Of a stretch of 64,000 nt of DNA, positions 7,183 to 16,642 are shown in pieces. This stretch comes from Bacteroidota bacterium (GTDB lineage Bacteria; Bacteroidota; Bacteroidia; Chitinophagales; Chitinophagaceae). Position 1 is the stretch's first letter; every line of letters starts with the position of its first letter. Both the position numbers and the translations under genes were made by a program. The notes beneath the pieces were generated by a model, which searched no databases, had not been told where the DNA came from, and saw only the letters and a program-made list of their open reading frames with translations. The stretch spans positions 142,451 through 206,450 of the forward strand of contig JAEZGS010000020.1 in NCBI GenBank assembly GCA_023437225.1, written 5' to 3'.

Positions 7183-8187
7183 ATGAGTATGGCTTTCAGG
7201 CGCAAAAGACTTTCGAAAGAAGAATACATAGAAGGCATATTAAATCATGACAGGATCATCCTGAGTAAGGCCATCACATTGGTTGAAAGTAAACTTCACT
7301 CTGATAATGATCTTGCCGAATCCTTATTGGATGAACTCTTAAAGTACACAGGAAATTCATTACGCATTGGCATCACCGGGGTTCCGGGCGCCGGCAAAAG
7401 CACATTCATTGAAGCGTTCGGTAAGACGGTCACCAGGAAAGGAAAACGTATTGCAGTTCTTACGATCGATCCATCGAGTCAACGCACACATGGCAGTATT
7501 CTTGGCGATAAGACGCGAATGGAAGAGTTGTCGAATGATCCTCTTGCTTACGTTCGTCCCTCTGCATCGGGAGTTAATCTTGGCGGAGTTAACACCCGTA
7601 CCCGGGAAACGATGTTACTGTGTGAAGCCGCTGGTTATGAAGTAATCGTGATTGAAACTGTTGGCGTTGGACAAAGTGAGACAACAGTAAAAGGAATGGT
7701 GGATTTTTTTCTGTTACTAATGTTATCCGGTGCAGGAGATGAACTTCAGGGAATTAAGCGAGGCATCATGGAAATGGCGGATGCTATTGCTATCAATAAA
7801 GCGGATGGGGATAATCATACATTGAGCAGGATAGCACAAAGACAGTATCAAAATGCGTTGCAAATGTTTCCAGGCAATGATAATGGATGGATGCCTAAAG
7901 TAGTTACTTGTTCGGCTCTCAATAATATCGGGATAGAGGAAATATGGTCGCTTATTACCCAGTTTGAAGAACAAACAAAGTCAAACAATTTTTTCTGGTT
8001 GAATCGTCAGTCTCAAAATGCAGAGTGGATGCGCGATGTTATAAATTACCAGTTGCACACCAGCTTTTATCAGCATCCCGGGGTAAAGGAATCGTTACAA
8101 CAAATTATCAGTGATGTACGAAACGGCGCATTGCCTGCAATAACTGCGGCAAAAAAAATGATGAAGCTTTTCAACGGACAGAATTAA
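7183..8187 (+). CDS. meaB: Methylmalonyl-CoA mutase-associated GTPase MeaB
   Basis: A 334-residue G3E-type P-loop GTPase at the family's usual length. Walker A is G-V-P-G-A-G-K-S-T at about 66-74; I-E-T-V-G-V-G-Q-S-E is the switch/Walker B region; A-I-N-K-A-D-G-D supplies the NKxD guanine-specificity motif. MeaB guards and reloads adenosylcobalamin on methylmalonyl-CoA mutase. It is divergent from the decarboxylase operon whose last visible gene is mutA, which fits. Starts at residue 1 or 3 are both possible. A TAnnTTTG-like box (7054-7061) lies about 120 bases upstream without a convincing -33 element. The 3' end overlaps the convergent response-regulator stop. Confidence 0.93.
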   Translation: MSMAFRRKRLSKEEYIEGILNHDRIILSKAITLVESKLHSDNDLAESLLDELLKYTGNSLRIGITGVPGAGKSTFIEAFGKTVTRKGKRIAVLTIDPSSQRTHGSILGDKTRMEELSNDPLAYVRPSASGVNLGGVNTRTRETMLLCEAAGYEVIVIETVGVGQSETTVKGMVDFFLLLMLSGAGDELQGIKRGIMEMADAIAINKADGDNHTLSRIAQRQYQNALQMFPGNDNGWMPKVVTCSALNNIGIEEIWSLITQFEEQTKSNNFFWLNRQSQNAEWMRDVINYQLHTSFYQHPGVKESLQQIISDVRNGALPAITAAKKMMKLFNGQN

Positions 8188-8609
8188 AATATGTTGGGGT
8201 GCTTGCAGGAAGCCCAATATTCAATGATCACCCGCAGTAAATCTTTGATCTCATTGTATTTGCTGGGCTTTTGAAAAAATCCCTGGACTGTCATCTTCGT
8301 GTATGCTTCATTAACATACACCTGGTCAGCAGAAGTTGAATAAAACACAAACGGTATGCTTCTTCTGCGAAGATCGGGATCGCTATCAATATTTCTTTTA
8401 AACTCAATGCCGCTTAGTCTGGGTAGATTGACATCGCTAAAAATAATAAAAGGCTGAACTTTTGAGGTAGTAAGATATTTCATTGCTTCCTGGCAATCCG
8501 CGAACCATACCAGTTCTTTATTTACGCCAAGTTCATGTATTACATCACGAAATACAATCATATCATCTTCGTCATCTTCAACCAATACTATGGGTCCTGT
8601 TTTTGACAT
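8184..8609 (-). CDS. Single-domain response regulator
   Basis: A 141-residue stand-alone receiver domain. The acidic pocket E-D-D-E-D-D is at 11-16, the phospho-acceptor D59 in F-S-D-V-N-L-P, the switch serine/threonine in F-Y-S-T-S-A near 91-94, and the conserved lysine K114 in F-F-Q-K-P. There is no output domain, as in the CheY-like or Rcp1-like regulators common in Bacteroidota. No sensor kinase is nearby, so its partner is unknown. It converges on meaB with a 4-base overlap. A short palindrome GAAGTT-GTA-AACTTC lies at 8634-8648 upstream. Confidence 0.9.
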   Translation of the reverse strand: MSKTGPIVLVEDDEDDMIVFRDVIHELGVNKELVWFADCQEAMKYLTTSKVQPFIIFSDVNLPRLSGIEFKRNIDSDPDLRRRSIPFVFYSTSADQVYVNEAYTKMTVQGFFQKPSKYNEIKDLLRVIIEYWASCKHPNIF

Positions 8610-8665
8610 ATGAATTTCACACCAATTGCCTGAGAAGTTGTAAACTTCGTGCCAGCTTTCTTCAA

Positions 8666-10411
8666 TTAGAAAACCGAGCCTTCCAGATTAACATCGGACC
8701 GCTCGAGTGCCGTTTGTGCCTTTCGGGCAAAATCAGCTTCCAGACGTTTATTTTTTAGGGCTTTATATACAGCATGTAGGCCGGTGAGCGCCCATGGGTT
8801 GTTTGGATTTTGCTGCAGATCCTTCTTGTAAACTCTTTCCGCTTCCATCAGCCTGTTGTTTTTCAACAAGGCGTTTCCAAGGTAGTGACGTGCCGGATGT
8901 GGCCAGTCTTTGGGTTCATTATAAAACATCCCATCCTCGATATCAACTGCTTTCTGAAATGAGTTTATTGCTTCTTCGATCCGCCCTTCTTCTTCAGCAA
9001 TGACCCCATTGAGCAATTCAGATGCTACAAGTATTGCCATCATGCCCTCATTAAACGTCGGAGGATGTTCACTCAGTTGATCACTTGCGGATGGAGCAGT
9101 GAGGTTTTTAAGCGCTGCCTTTGCCGCATTTATATTGCCTTTCCTTGCATGAGCTAAGCCCTGTCCGTATTGCCAGATCTTATAAGCATATACAAGCGAA
9201 TCAGCGACGTTGTCAGACCTGAGCAGTTCGTCCCAACGGCCAAAGCGAATCAGTGTAAAATAAGGTGTCATATAAAGGAACTGACCATACATACTGAAAT
9301 AGCCACCCGCGCCAAACCATGAGGCATCAACGGAAGCTTGTGTAAGATTTGACAAACGCATGGCTTCTTCAAATCGGGCATCCATGTTTGCACACGTTGC
9401 CTGCATATGCAGATTGTGGGTCTCATACAAAAACGCGCCATTGGCAACGACAGGATATTTTTCTTTTTGCACACGAAAAGCGCGCACCGCTCTCTCGTTC
9501 GATTGCACACCTTTATCATAATATCCCGACCGGATGTAAATGTGTGATGGCATATGAACGAGGTGAGAGAGACCAGGCATCATCGTTCCAAGCTTATCTG
9601 CAACCTTAAGTGCCTTGTGAGGATTTGTGGACCCTTCTACCGCATGAATATAATAATGCATTGCACCGGGATGCTCGGGGAACTGCTTCACAAGCTTTTC
9701 AAGTACAGCAACTATAGGCGGAGTCCATGTTTTGGGTTCGTATTCTTTATCATACAAGTCCCAGGGATGTTCAATCATCAAAGCATCCGCATACAATGCA
9801 GCAATGTCTGAGTTGTCAGGAAACTTTTCCCATGCACGCTTCATAGCTTCGGCATAGTCCCGGTTAAGTTTCTCGCGACTTTTAGACGCGTCTGGGGAAT
9901 ATCTTACCGTAATCGCATCGATCAATGCTTTTTCTTCTTGAGAGATTTTTTCAGACAAATGTTTTGCCTGGCGAACTGCCTCCAATGCTTCCGGCGATGC
10001 CGCATACCCGATATCATTTATGTTCGGACCATATGCAAGCGCTTTGCCCCAATGTGCCATTGCAAAGTCGGGCTCAAGCCGCAACGCTTTTTCAAAGGAC
10101 GCGAGTGCTTCGATAATATGAAAGCCATAATACATGTTGATGCCCTGCTGAAAGAAGAGTTCGGCACTATCGCTGGCGGAAGTTATACGCATACGGTGCG
10201 AACCCCAGCCATCAAGAATGGGTATGGTATTCAGACTGTCTTGGAAATTAATGAATCGTAGGTTCGGACTACACCCATTGAATGAAAGCTTGCGTTCATT
10301 TATTGTTTCTTTGATACTGAGATTTTCATCGGCCTGTAAGGGATTCCTGATACTGTACAGTGCCGCTGCATAAACTGCAGCAGCTGAAAAGACCAGAAAG
10401 AACATTTTCAT
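8666..10411 (-). CDS. Tetratricopeptide-repeat protein, membrane-anchored or secreted
   Basis: A 581-residue protein with an N-terminal hydrophobic segment (about 3-22) and no lipobox. TPR-type helices are visible around residues 85-130 (A-L-A-S-F-E-K-A-L-R-L-E-P-D-F), 200-260, 270-330 and again 470-560. The pattern matches a family of about 550-600 residues seen in many bacterial genomes with unknown molecular function. Its ATG overlaps the preceding PepSY-gene stop as TAATG, implying translational coupling in an iron-uptake-like operon with the TonB receptor. A periplasmic scaffold role is inference. Confidence 0.75.
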   Translation of the reverse strand: MKMFFLVFSAAAVYAAALYSIRNPLQADENLSIKETINERKLSFNGCSPNLRFINFQDSLNTIPILDGWGSHRMRITSASDSAELFFQQGINMYYGFHIIEALASFEKALRLEPDFAMAHWGKALAYGPNINDIGYAASPEALEAVRQAKHLSEKISQEEKALIDAITVRYSPDASKSREKLNRDYAEAMKRAWEKFPDNSDIAALYADALMIEHPWDLYDKEYEPKTWTPPIVAVLEKLVKQFPEHPGAMHYYIHAVEGSTNPHKALKVADKLGTMMPGLSHLVHMPSHIYIRSGYYDKGVQSNERAVRAFRVQKEKYPVVANGAFLYETHNLHMQATCANMDARFEEAMRLSNLTQASVDASWFGAGGYFSMYGQFLYMTPYFTLIRFGRWDELLRSDNVADSLVYAYKIWQYGQGLAHARKGNINAAKAALKNLTAPSASDQLSEHPPTFNEGMMAILVASELLNGVIAEEEGRIEEAINSFQKAVDIEDGMFYNEPKDWPHPARHYLGNALLKNNRLMEAERVYKKDLQQNPNNPWALTGLHAVYKALKNKRLEADFARKAQTALERSDVNLEGSVF

Positions 10412-11586
10412 TACAGCAGTTGTTGGTTGCTATAATATACAACATTCGCTTGTGAAATCCTACGCGCCTTCTTTTTTCGTCCCCACCATATCAAAAATCC
10501 AGTGATGGGGAGACTTGCGGCAATAAGGCTTGCAAAGAAAGCAAGAAGTTTGCCTGGTAATCCAAGGATGGCGCCCACGTGCATATCGTAATTCATTCGT
10601 ACAATCTTGTCGGCCAATGAAGCATCTGCAAATCTCCCATTGTAGCTGCCGGGTGCTTCCAGTAAATTTCCGGTGTATTGATCGAAATGAAAGAAATCAG
10701 AATTGTAGTAGGTCCCTGGTCGGTGATTGATCACTACTTCCAGGGGATCGGTTGGTAAATGCGCAAAGTAAACACCCATTGATTCATTCGATTTCACTTG
10801 TGTCCGGTAGTCATTCCACAAGTGATCCGCCATGTTGGCAATCATAACAGGTTTTGTTGTGTCCGATAAAGGATGTGCATGCTCCACCATTGGTTCTCCG
10901 CCGCTGGTAACGAAATATACAGATCGTGCAAACCATTGAAAACCGAAAACAAGTCCTGTCAATGCAAGAAATATCGCGATCCACGACATATAAAAGCCAA
11001 GCACATTATGGAGGTCATAGTTTTTTCTTCGCCACCTTGCATTCCATTTAATAGTGAATCGTTGTTTTACCACACCCTTTTTTCGAGGCCACCACAAAAT
11101 AAGACCAGTGATCATCAAGATAACGAATATCAATGTTGCAGATGCAACGATCGGTTGTCCGATGTGATGAGGCAACCACAAATAAAAATGTCCATCAAGG
11201 ATTATCCGAAAAAAATCTTTTGTCATATCCTTATGCTTCAGCACTTCGCCCGTATACGGATTCAGAAATACCAATTCATAATTTTCCTGTAGATCATAAT
11301 AAGCGGCTACTGCGGCTTTGCCAGCCCCCGGGTATTCAATGCCGAGAACCGACTGTGATAACATATGCGGCCTTGCTTTCTCACTAAGCACCGAAGGGGG
11401 CAGGTATGACTTTTTTTCAATCGATACATTCCTGTATTGCTCTGTCATCGATCGAATCTCCAATTCAAAAGCGAGTATGCAACCCGTGATTCCCAGGAAG
11501 CAAACAATGAGTCCGGAAGATAATCCGAGCCAAAGATGAATCTTGCGAATAAATTTCTTAAAGCTATTATTTTGCCTGTATGACAT
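10411..11586 (-). CDS. PepSY-associated transmembrane protein (PiuB-like)
   Basis: A 391-residue PepSY_TM family protein. A hydrophobic helix follows the histidine-containing I-R-K-I-H-L-W-L-G-L-S-S-G near residues 15-27. Further helices lie near 140-165, 195-220 and 340-365, flanking two periplasmic PepSY-like regions, and the tail is lysine/arginine-rich. Such proteins accompany siderophore receptors and are thought to act as inner-membrane ferric-siderophore reductases or transport aids. The ATG at 11586 (MSYRQNNSF) is chosen; the upstream extension would need a TTG overlapping the receptor stop. It lies 23 bases after the TonB receptor. Confidence 0.88.
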   Translation of the reverse strand: MSYRQNNSFKKFIRKIHLWLGLSSGLIVCFLGITGCILAFELEIRSMTEQYRNVSIEKKSYLPPSVLSEKARPHMLSQSVLGIEYPGAGKAAVAAYYDLQENYELVFLNPYTGEVLKHKDMTKDFFRIILDGHFYLWLPHHIGQPIVASATLIFVILMITGLILWWPRKKGVVKQRFTIKWNARWRRKNYDLHNVLGFYMSWIAIFLALTGLVFGFQWFARSVYFVTSGGEPMVEHAHPLSDTTKPVMIANMADHLWNDYRTQVKSNESMGVYFAHLPTDPLEVVINHRPGTYYNSDFFHFDQYTGNLLEAPGSYNGRFADASLADKIVRMNYDMHVGAILGLPGKLLAFFASLIAASLPITGFLIWWGRKKKARRISQANVVYYSNQQLL

Positions 11587-11609
11587 TTGTAGATATTGCG
11601 ATATCAAAA

Positions 11610-13970
11610 TCAAAATCTGTAACTAACACTAAAGCGAACATTTGTTCCAGGTTCAGCCTGCCAGTAATAAAAGTTGTCGTATGGTGCTCCTGAATACAAA
11701 TATTCATTCAGTATGTTATTGACAACAAGATTGAATCCAATTCTTTCGCGTTGATAACTCAAACTTCCATCGAGCCGAAAATAATCAGGCAAACTGTTTG
11801 ATGATCCATCAAACACAAACCATGGCGAGCGCTTTACCTGGTACTGATAGCCTACTGAAACTCCAAATCCGGAAATTGCACCTTTATCAACACGGTAGTT
11901 TAACCATGCATTCTGTATGTGTTTGCTTGATCCGGGCACCTGAACTCCGATGTTTTCTGCCTTTGCATCTTTTGTGACCGTTGCATCTGTAAATGCATAA
12001 TTGAGGATGATGTCAAGGTTTTTGACGAGTTGTCCTTTTATGTCTACTTCAATACCCTGTGTGCGCTGCTGACCCGACTGCTTATTGAAAAAGCCGCCTG
12101 CCGGATTTGGGTGATCGAGGTCGGCTGTAAGCACATTGTTCCGGACAATTCTGTATGCGCTTATTGCAGAATTCCACTTGCCATTGAACCAGTCTTTCTT
12201 TATTCCAATCTCAAGGTTCTCTCCTGTCAGCGGATCAAACGCTTTCCCCTGCCAGTCGGCGCCAAAATTTTCGAGGAACGACTGATCGTGCAATGCATAG
12301 ATTGCAGTGTTCTTATCAATGCTGAAACTTAATCCAATGCGGGGAGTGAACTTGCTGCTCTTGAAATCACCGCTGTAAACGTTACCAGTGTTCAGTGTTG
12401 TGTACCTGCCCGCAAGTGTGATGCGTAAGCGGTTATCCAATAAGCCGATCTCATCCTGCACATAAAAAGCTGAGTAGCCATTATAGTAACGCACACCGCG
12501 CTCACGTATATTTTTCGTGCGATCAAATACAGGTGCTACCGCACTGCCATATGCCGGATTGTAAATGTTGAAGTTTGCCTCGCCCAATGCTGCTCCCTGG
12601 TTCCAGTCGTGGTAATAGTCTTTGTTACTCAGATCAATACCTGCAAGTATTTTATGGGATATAGACCCGGTTTGTTCTTCACCTGTAATGTAAGCCTGTC
12701 CGATCTTGGTTTGTCCAAGTATGTCCCAGATCGAAATTCCTCGCTGAACAAGTGAATCATTATTTACATCAAAGCCCCATGGCCAGAGTGATGCACCTTC
12801 CTGTCGATAGTTGAGATAGGATAGTTGTGTGGTAAATTTCCAATCGGCATCTATTTTATGATCAAAAATTGCAAGTATGGATCGATCCAACATTTTTGTA
12901 GGTGCGAGGTTAGCTTCCGCGAACGTGAAATCCCGCGGAAGATCCGCATATCCCTTCTTTGAGAACAGGTAGTTTGAGCCTATTACATTTACTTCTGAAT
13001 ATTGATGTGTGTATTCAAGTGCCACAGCTGTCTTATCATCGATAAGATATTTCAGAACTGGCACAATCGAATAACGATTGTTGAAATCGAAAGAACGATG
13101 TGCGCCTTTCACCTGACCCATCACATTGAGTCTGTACAATAATTTGCCATCTTCATTAAACCTTCCATCGAGATCTGCGGTTGCCCTGAAAAGGTCAAAG
13201 CTGCCAATTGAAAGTCCAACTTCACCTTTATTGCGGCCGCTTGGTTTCTTTGTGACAACGTTGTAAAATCCACTGGGATCACCGTTTGCAAGCATAAATC
13301 CTGCAGGTCCTTTTACAAATTCAATCCGCTCAACCATGCTCATATCTTCTGTTAACGGACCCCATGAAGTGGACACGTTCATGCCATTCCGAAAAGCAGC
13401 AACATTGCTTCCACGCATCGTAATGCGTGCATAATTATCCCAGTGTTCAATTTTTGTAGCACCACTGACATTTCTTGTAACGCCTTCAAGCATGTCGAAG
13501 ATCTGTTGGTTGTTGATCAGTTTCGCTGTAACAACCTGAACATTCTGCGGGATTTCAAGAATGGGACTTTGAAGCCGCAGTGAACCCGAAAGCCGGTTGG
13601 TTTTGAAACTGTTTTTGTTTGCGGTAACAACAACTTCATTCAGTTCTTTGTTTGAAAGAACCAGTTGGATATCCACGCGACTCGTTTCTCCCTGGCGGAC
13701 TTCAATTTGCTTCTCGACATCTTCATGGCCGATAAGACTTAGTTGAAGTGTATGCGTGCCGGCTTCGACATGATCGATGAGGAATTTGCCGTCATTGTCT
13801 GCAACAGCAATGCGTACCGTGCCCTTGATCATTACGGAAACGCCTTCTGCAGGTTTGTTATCAGCAGTTGTGATGCCTCCAGATATGCGACCCGACGCTT
13901 GTTGGGCGAAAGTATTGTTGACAAAAGTGAATGCGAATAGTAATATGCAGGTTAATGCAGGTGCTTTCAT
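11610..13970 (-). CDS. TonB-dependent siderophore receptor
   Basis: About 786 residues. A signal peptide starts MKAPALTCILLFAF and ends near N-T-F-A-Q-Q. A carboxypeptidase-regulatory-like beta domain (about 30-105) follows, then a TonB-box/plug region (E-V-V-V-T-A-N-K; Q-N-V-Q-V-V-T; I-T-M-R-G-S-N) and a long 22-strand-type beta barrel. The protein ends in aromatic F (V-S-Y-R-F), as outer-membrane barrels do. It should import a ferric siderophore using TonB energy. The longer frame begins with TTG and has other in-frame ATGs (13994, 13982); 13970 gives the best signal peptide. It leads the PepSY/TPR operon. No Fur box was identified by eye. Confidence 0.9.
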   Translation of the reverse strand: MKAPALTCILLFAFTFVNNTFAQQASGRISGGITTADNKPAEGVSVMIKGTVRIAVADNDGKFLIDHVEAGTHTLQLSLIGHEDVEKQIEVRQGETSRVDIQLVLSNKELNEVVVTANKNSFKTNRLSGSLRLQSPILEIPQNVQVVTAKLINNQQIFDMLEGVTRNVSGATKIEHWDNYARITMRGSNVAAFRNGMNVSTSWGPLTEDMSMVERIEFVKGPAGFMLANGDPSGFYNVVTKKPSGRNKGEVGLSIGSFDLFRATADLDGRFNEDGKLLYRLNVMGQVKGAHRSFDFNNRYSIVPVLKYLIDDKTAVALEYTHQYSEVNVIGSNYLFSKKGYADLPRDFTFAEANLAPTKMLDRSILAIFDHKIDADWKFTTQLSYLNYRQEGASLWPWGFDVNNDSLVQRGISIWDILGQTKIGQAYITGEEQTGSISHKILAGIDLSNKDYYHDWNQGAALGEANFNIYNPAYGSAVAPVFDRTKNIRERGVRYYNGYSAFYVQDEIGLLDNRLRITLAGRYTTLNTGNVYSGDFKSSKFTPRIGLSFSIDKNTAIYALHDQSFLENFGADWQGKAFDPLTGENLEIGIKKDWFNGKWNSAISAYRIVRNNVLTADLDHPNPAGGFFNKQSGQQRTQGIEVDIKGQLVKNLDIILNYAFTDATVTKDAKAENIGVQVPGSSKHIQNAWLNYRVDKGAISGFGVSVGYQYQVKRSPWFVFDGSSNSLPDYFRLDGSLSYQRERIGFNLVVNNILNEYLYSGAPYDNFYYWQAEPGTNVRFSVSYRF

Positions 13971-14134
13971 GCAGTTAAACATTTGGATTATCATGTGTAA
14001 CTGCAAAACTATTCAGCCGCAAACACTTATATCATTGAGATGCGGAACAATGGTTGCGGGATAAGGAAAAATCAGATCAAGCTTTCTTTTTCAGTTTGGT
14101 ACGAAACATGCCGTTTGTGCGGACAGTCATCGCA

Positions 14135-14172
14135 TTAAAAAAGCTGACTCCGTGTAGAGTCAGCTTTTTTAA
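14135..14172 (-). terminator. Strong bidirectional intrinsic terminator
   Basis: A perfect 16-bp inverted repeat, TTAAAAAAGCTGACTC (14135-14150) and its complement (14157-14172), around a 6-base loop. A/T-runs on both sides make it terminator-like in both directions. On the minus strand it should end the HupE-M1 peptidase transcript before the TonB receptor gene, with a heptamer repeat array lying between the M1 stop and this hairpin. Confidence 0.85.
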
Positions 14173-14176
14173 TGTG

Positions 14177-14246
14177 AAACCGAAAACCGAAAACCGAAAA
14201 ACGAAAACAGAAAACCGCTTTCCGCTTCCCGCTTTCCGCTTTCCGT
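14177..14246. repeat. Heptamer array: AAACCGA x6 then TTTCCGC x4
   Basis: Ten uninterrupted 7-base units on the plus strand: aaaccga three times, aaaacga, aaacaga, aaaccgc, tttccgc, ttcccgc, tttccgc, tttccgt. The unit type changes at 14219 without loss of phase. The last base overlaps the complement of the M1 peptidase stop codon (14246-14248). The other end is 5 bases from the terminator hairpin. Confidence 0.93.
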
Positions 14247-16624
14247 TAGAACGCTTTTTTCTCCTGCGCCTTCTGCATAGGGTTGATGCCAGTTGACTGA
14301 CCTCGCACCTGTTGTTTCATTTTGAAGGTGGTGAATTTTGAAGCTTCCGAAATGGTTCCCCATGTATTGTTGCTTTCGTTGATGTCAGCAATTTCACGCA
14401 TTGGATCCAGTTTGATCGACTTCACTTCCTTATCCTTCATGAACACTTTATTCACTTTGCTTTCATTATATCTCCAGATCTGTGCAGGGATCCTGTCTAC
14501 TTCTTTACTTCCATCGGTAAATGTCCATTCAATGATGACAGGCATTACTAACCCGCCTTTGTTGCTTACAGTAACCTCGTAAAAATGCTTGCCTGCGATC
14601 TTTTGTTTGGTAGCATCATCCAGAGGTTCGATGTAAGCCGGAGATGGAACCTTGAAACTCGAAGAATCATATGGCTCCAATCCTCTGGCATATCTCCAGT
14701 AGAAATCACGCAACGTAGTGTCCACATCAGTTTGAAATTTGATGTCCTTGTCTTCGCGGTTGCGAATCTTTGAGATATCATCAAACGTTGGAACCTGCGG
14801 ACGATCCAGCCTTCTTGTTACAACAGTGTCTCTTGTTCCCATCGTCGGTTGTGCGTTTACATCAGCGCGGAAATATTTCACCGTGTCGATGGCCTGGTCT
14901 GCAACATCGATGCTGTAGAACCATCCTCTCCAGAACCAGTCAAGGTCTTCTCCGCTGGCATCTTCAATCGTTCTGAACAGATCGGCAGGCGTTGGATGTT
15001 TGAAAGCCCAACGTCTGGAATATTCTTTAAATGCATAATCAAACAACTCCCTACCCATAACTGTTTCACGAAGAATGTTCAAACCTGTTGCCGGCTTTGA
15101 ATACGCATTCGGACCAAAGCCAATTATATTCTCGGAGTTGGTCATGATGGGCTCCAGTTGGTCCTTCGGCAATTTCATATAGTCAGTAATTGCGAATGCA
15201 GGTCCACGACGTGAAGGGAATTTGTTGTCCCATAACTCTTCAGTGAGGTATTCAACAAATGTATTAAGGCCTTCATCCATCCATGTCCATTGACGCTCGT
15301 CACTGTTAATGATCATCGGGAAGAAGTTATGTCCTACTTCATGAATGATCACACCAAGCATACCATATTTTGTCGACTCGTTGTATGAGCCATCTTTTTC
15401 TGTACGACCATAGTTGAAACAGATCATGGGGTATTCCATGCCATTTGCAGCTTCAACGCTTTGTGCTACAGGATAAGGATAAGGGATGGTGAAATCCGAA
15501 TAGGTCTTGATAGTATGTGCTACCGCCTTTGTAGAGAAGGGACGATATAAACCGTAGGCCTCCTTACCATAGAAGCTCATACACATGATCTTCTTTCCTT
15601 CAACAGTGATAGGCATCGCATCCCAAACATATTTTCTTGATGATGTCCATGCGAAGTCACGAACGTTGTCGGCTTTGAATATCCACGTTTTTTTTGCAGT
15701 GCTTTTCTTGCTTTCCGCAGCTTTCGCTTCCGCAAGTGTAACGATCTCAACAGGCTCTTTAGAAGTCTGTGCTTTCGTCCAGCGCGCCATTTGTGTTGCA
15801 CTTAAGTTCTGTGCATAGTTCAGACATTCTCCTGTAGAACCAACGACGTGATCAGCAGGGACAGTCATCTGAACTTTGAAATTTCCGAAGGTGAGGGCGA
15901 ATTCACCGCGACCAGTAAACTGGTGGTTCTGCCATCCCTGGAAATCACTGTATACACAAAGACGGGGATACCACTGAGCGATGGTGAACAAATGGTTGCC
16001 ATCCTCTTCAAAGAACTCATATCCACCGCGTCCGCCCAATGACATACGATCAGGGATCTTATAGCTCCAATCGATCTTCACAACATACTTCTGACCGGGC
16101 TTCAGGGTAGTTGGCATATCAACACGCATCATGGTTTTGTTGATGGTGTAGGAGAGTGCCTTGCCGGTTGCATCAGTAAGCTTCGCAATCTTAAAGCCGT
16201 AGCCATTATCTGTCTTCGCACTTTCAAGGCGATCAACCATGCTTGCATTCAATTGTTTCGGCATGCTGCTGGCGTTCTGATAATTCGCATTGTTCACCGT
16301 GCTGTGTTCGTTCTCATCGAGCTGGAACCAGAGGTACGACAGGACATCCGGGGAGTTATTGAAATAAGTGATCGTTTCCGATCCTTTCAACATGAGATTT
16401 TTTTCGTCAAGCTCACATTTGATATCATAATCTGCGCGTTGTTGCCAGTACTTGGGGCCGGGGGCACCACTGGCAGTGCGATACTCGTTTGGCGTTGGCA
16501 GGATGGTCCCCAACTGCTCAAACTTGTTTCCATGATTCGAATTTGGGTTATTGCGAATATCCTGAGCGTAGGCTACCGCAAATAAACCAGTCGACATCAC
16601 AAAAAAGGAAAACCATTTTTTCAT
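14246..16624 (-). CDS. Secreted M1-family zinc metallopeptidase
   Basis: A 792-residue protein with signal peptide MKKWFSFFVMSTGLFAVAYA cleaved before QDI. The gluzincin motif H-E-V-G-H at 428-432 is followed 18 residues later by E451 in W-M-D-E-G-L-N-T-F, the HExxH-18-E zinc site. The M1 substrate-recognition element appears as G-M-E-Y-P near 384-388, in place of GxMEN. A C-terminal beta-rich region follows. It is predicted to be a periplasmic or surface aminopeptidase. It lies 18 bases after the HupE-like gene on the same strand, with the secreted DUF6702 gene divergent from that pair. A strong terminator follows. Confidence 0.92.
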   Translation of the reverse strand: MKKWFSFFVMSTGLFAVAYAQDIRNNPNSNHGNKFEQLGTILPTPNEYRTASGAPGPKYWQQRADYDIKCELDEKNLMLKGSETITYFNNSPDVLSYLWFQLDENEHSTVNNANYQNASSMPKQLNASMVDRLESAKTDNGYGFKIAKLTDATGKALSYTINKTMMRVDMPTTLKPGQKYVVKIDWSYKIPDRMSLGGRGGYEFFEEDGNHLFTIAQWYPRLCVYSDFQGWQNHQFTGRGEFALTFGNFKVQMTVPADHVVGSTGECLNYAQNLSATQMARWTKAQTSKEPVEIVTLAEAKAAESKKSTAKKTWIFKADNVRDFAWTSSRKYVWDAMPITVEGKKIMCMSFYGKEAYGLYRPFSTKAVAHTIKTYSDFTIPYPYPVAQSVEAANGMEYPMICFNYGRTEKDGSYNESTKYGMLGVIIHEVGHNFFPMIINSDERQWTWMDEGLNTFVEYLTEELWDNKFPSRRGPAFAITDYMKLPKDQLEPIMTNSENIIGFGPNAYSKPATGLNILRETVMGRELFDYAFKEYSRRWAFKHPTPADLFRTIEDASGEDLDWFWRGWFYSIDVADQAIDTVKYFRADVNAQPTMGTRDTVVTRRLDRPQVPTFDDISKIRNREDKDIKFQTDVDTTLRDFYWRYARGLEPYDSSSFKVPSPAYIEPLDDATKQKIAGKHFYEVTVSNKGGLVMPVIIEWTFTDGSKEVDRIPAQIWRYNESKVNKVFMKDKEVKSIKLDPMREIADINESNNTWGTISEASKFTTFKMKQQVRGQSTGINPMQKAQEKKAF

Positions 16625-16642
16625 GTGCTTGTTTATTTTGAA

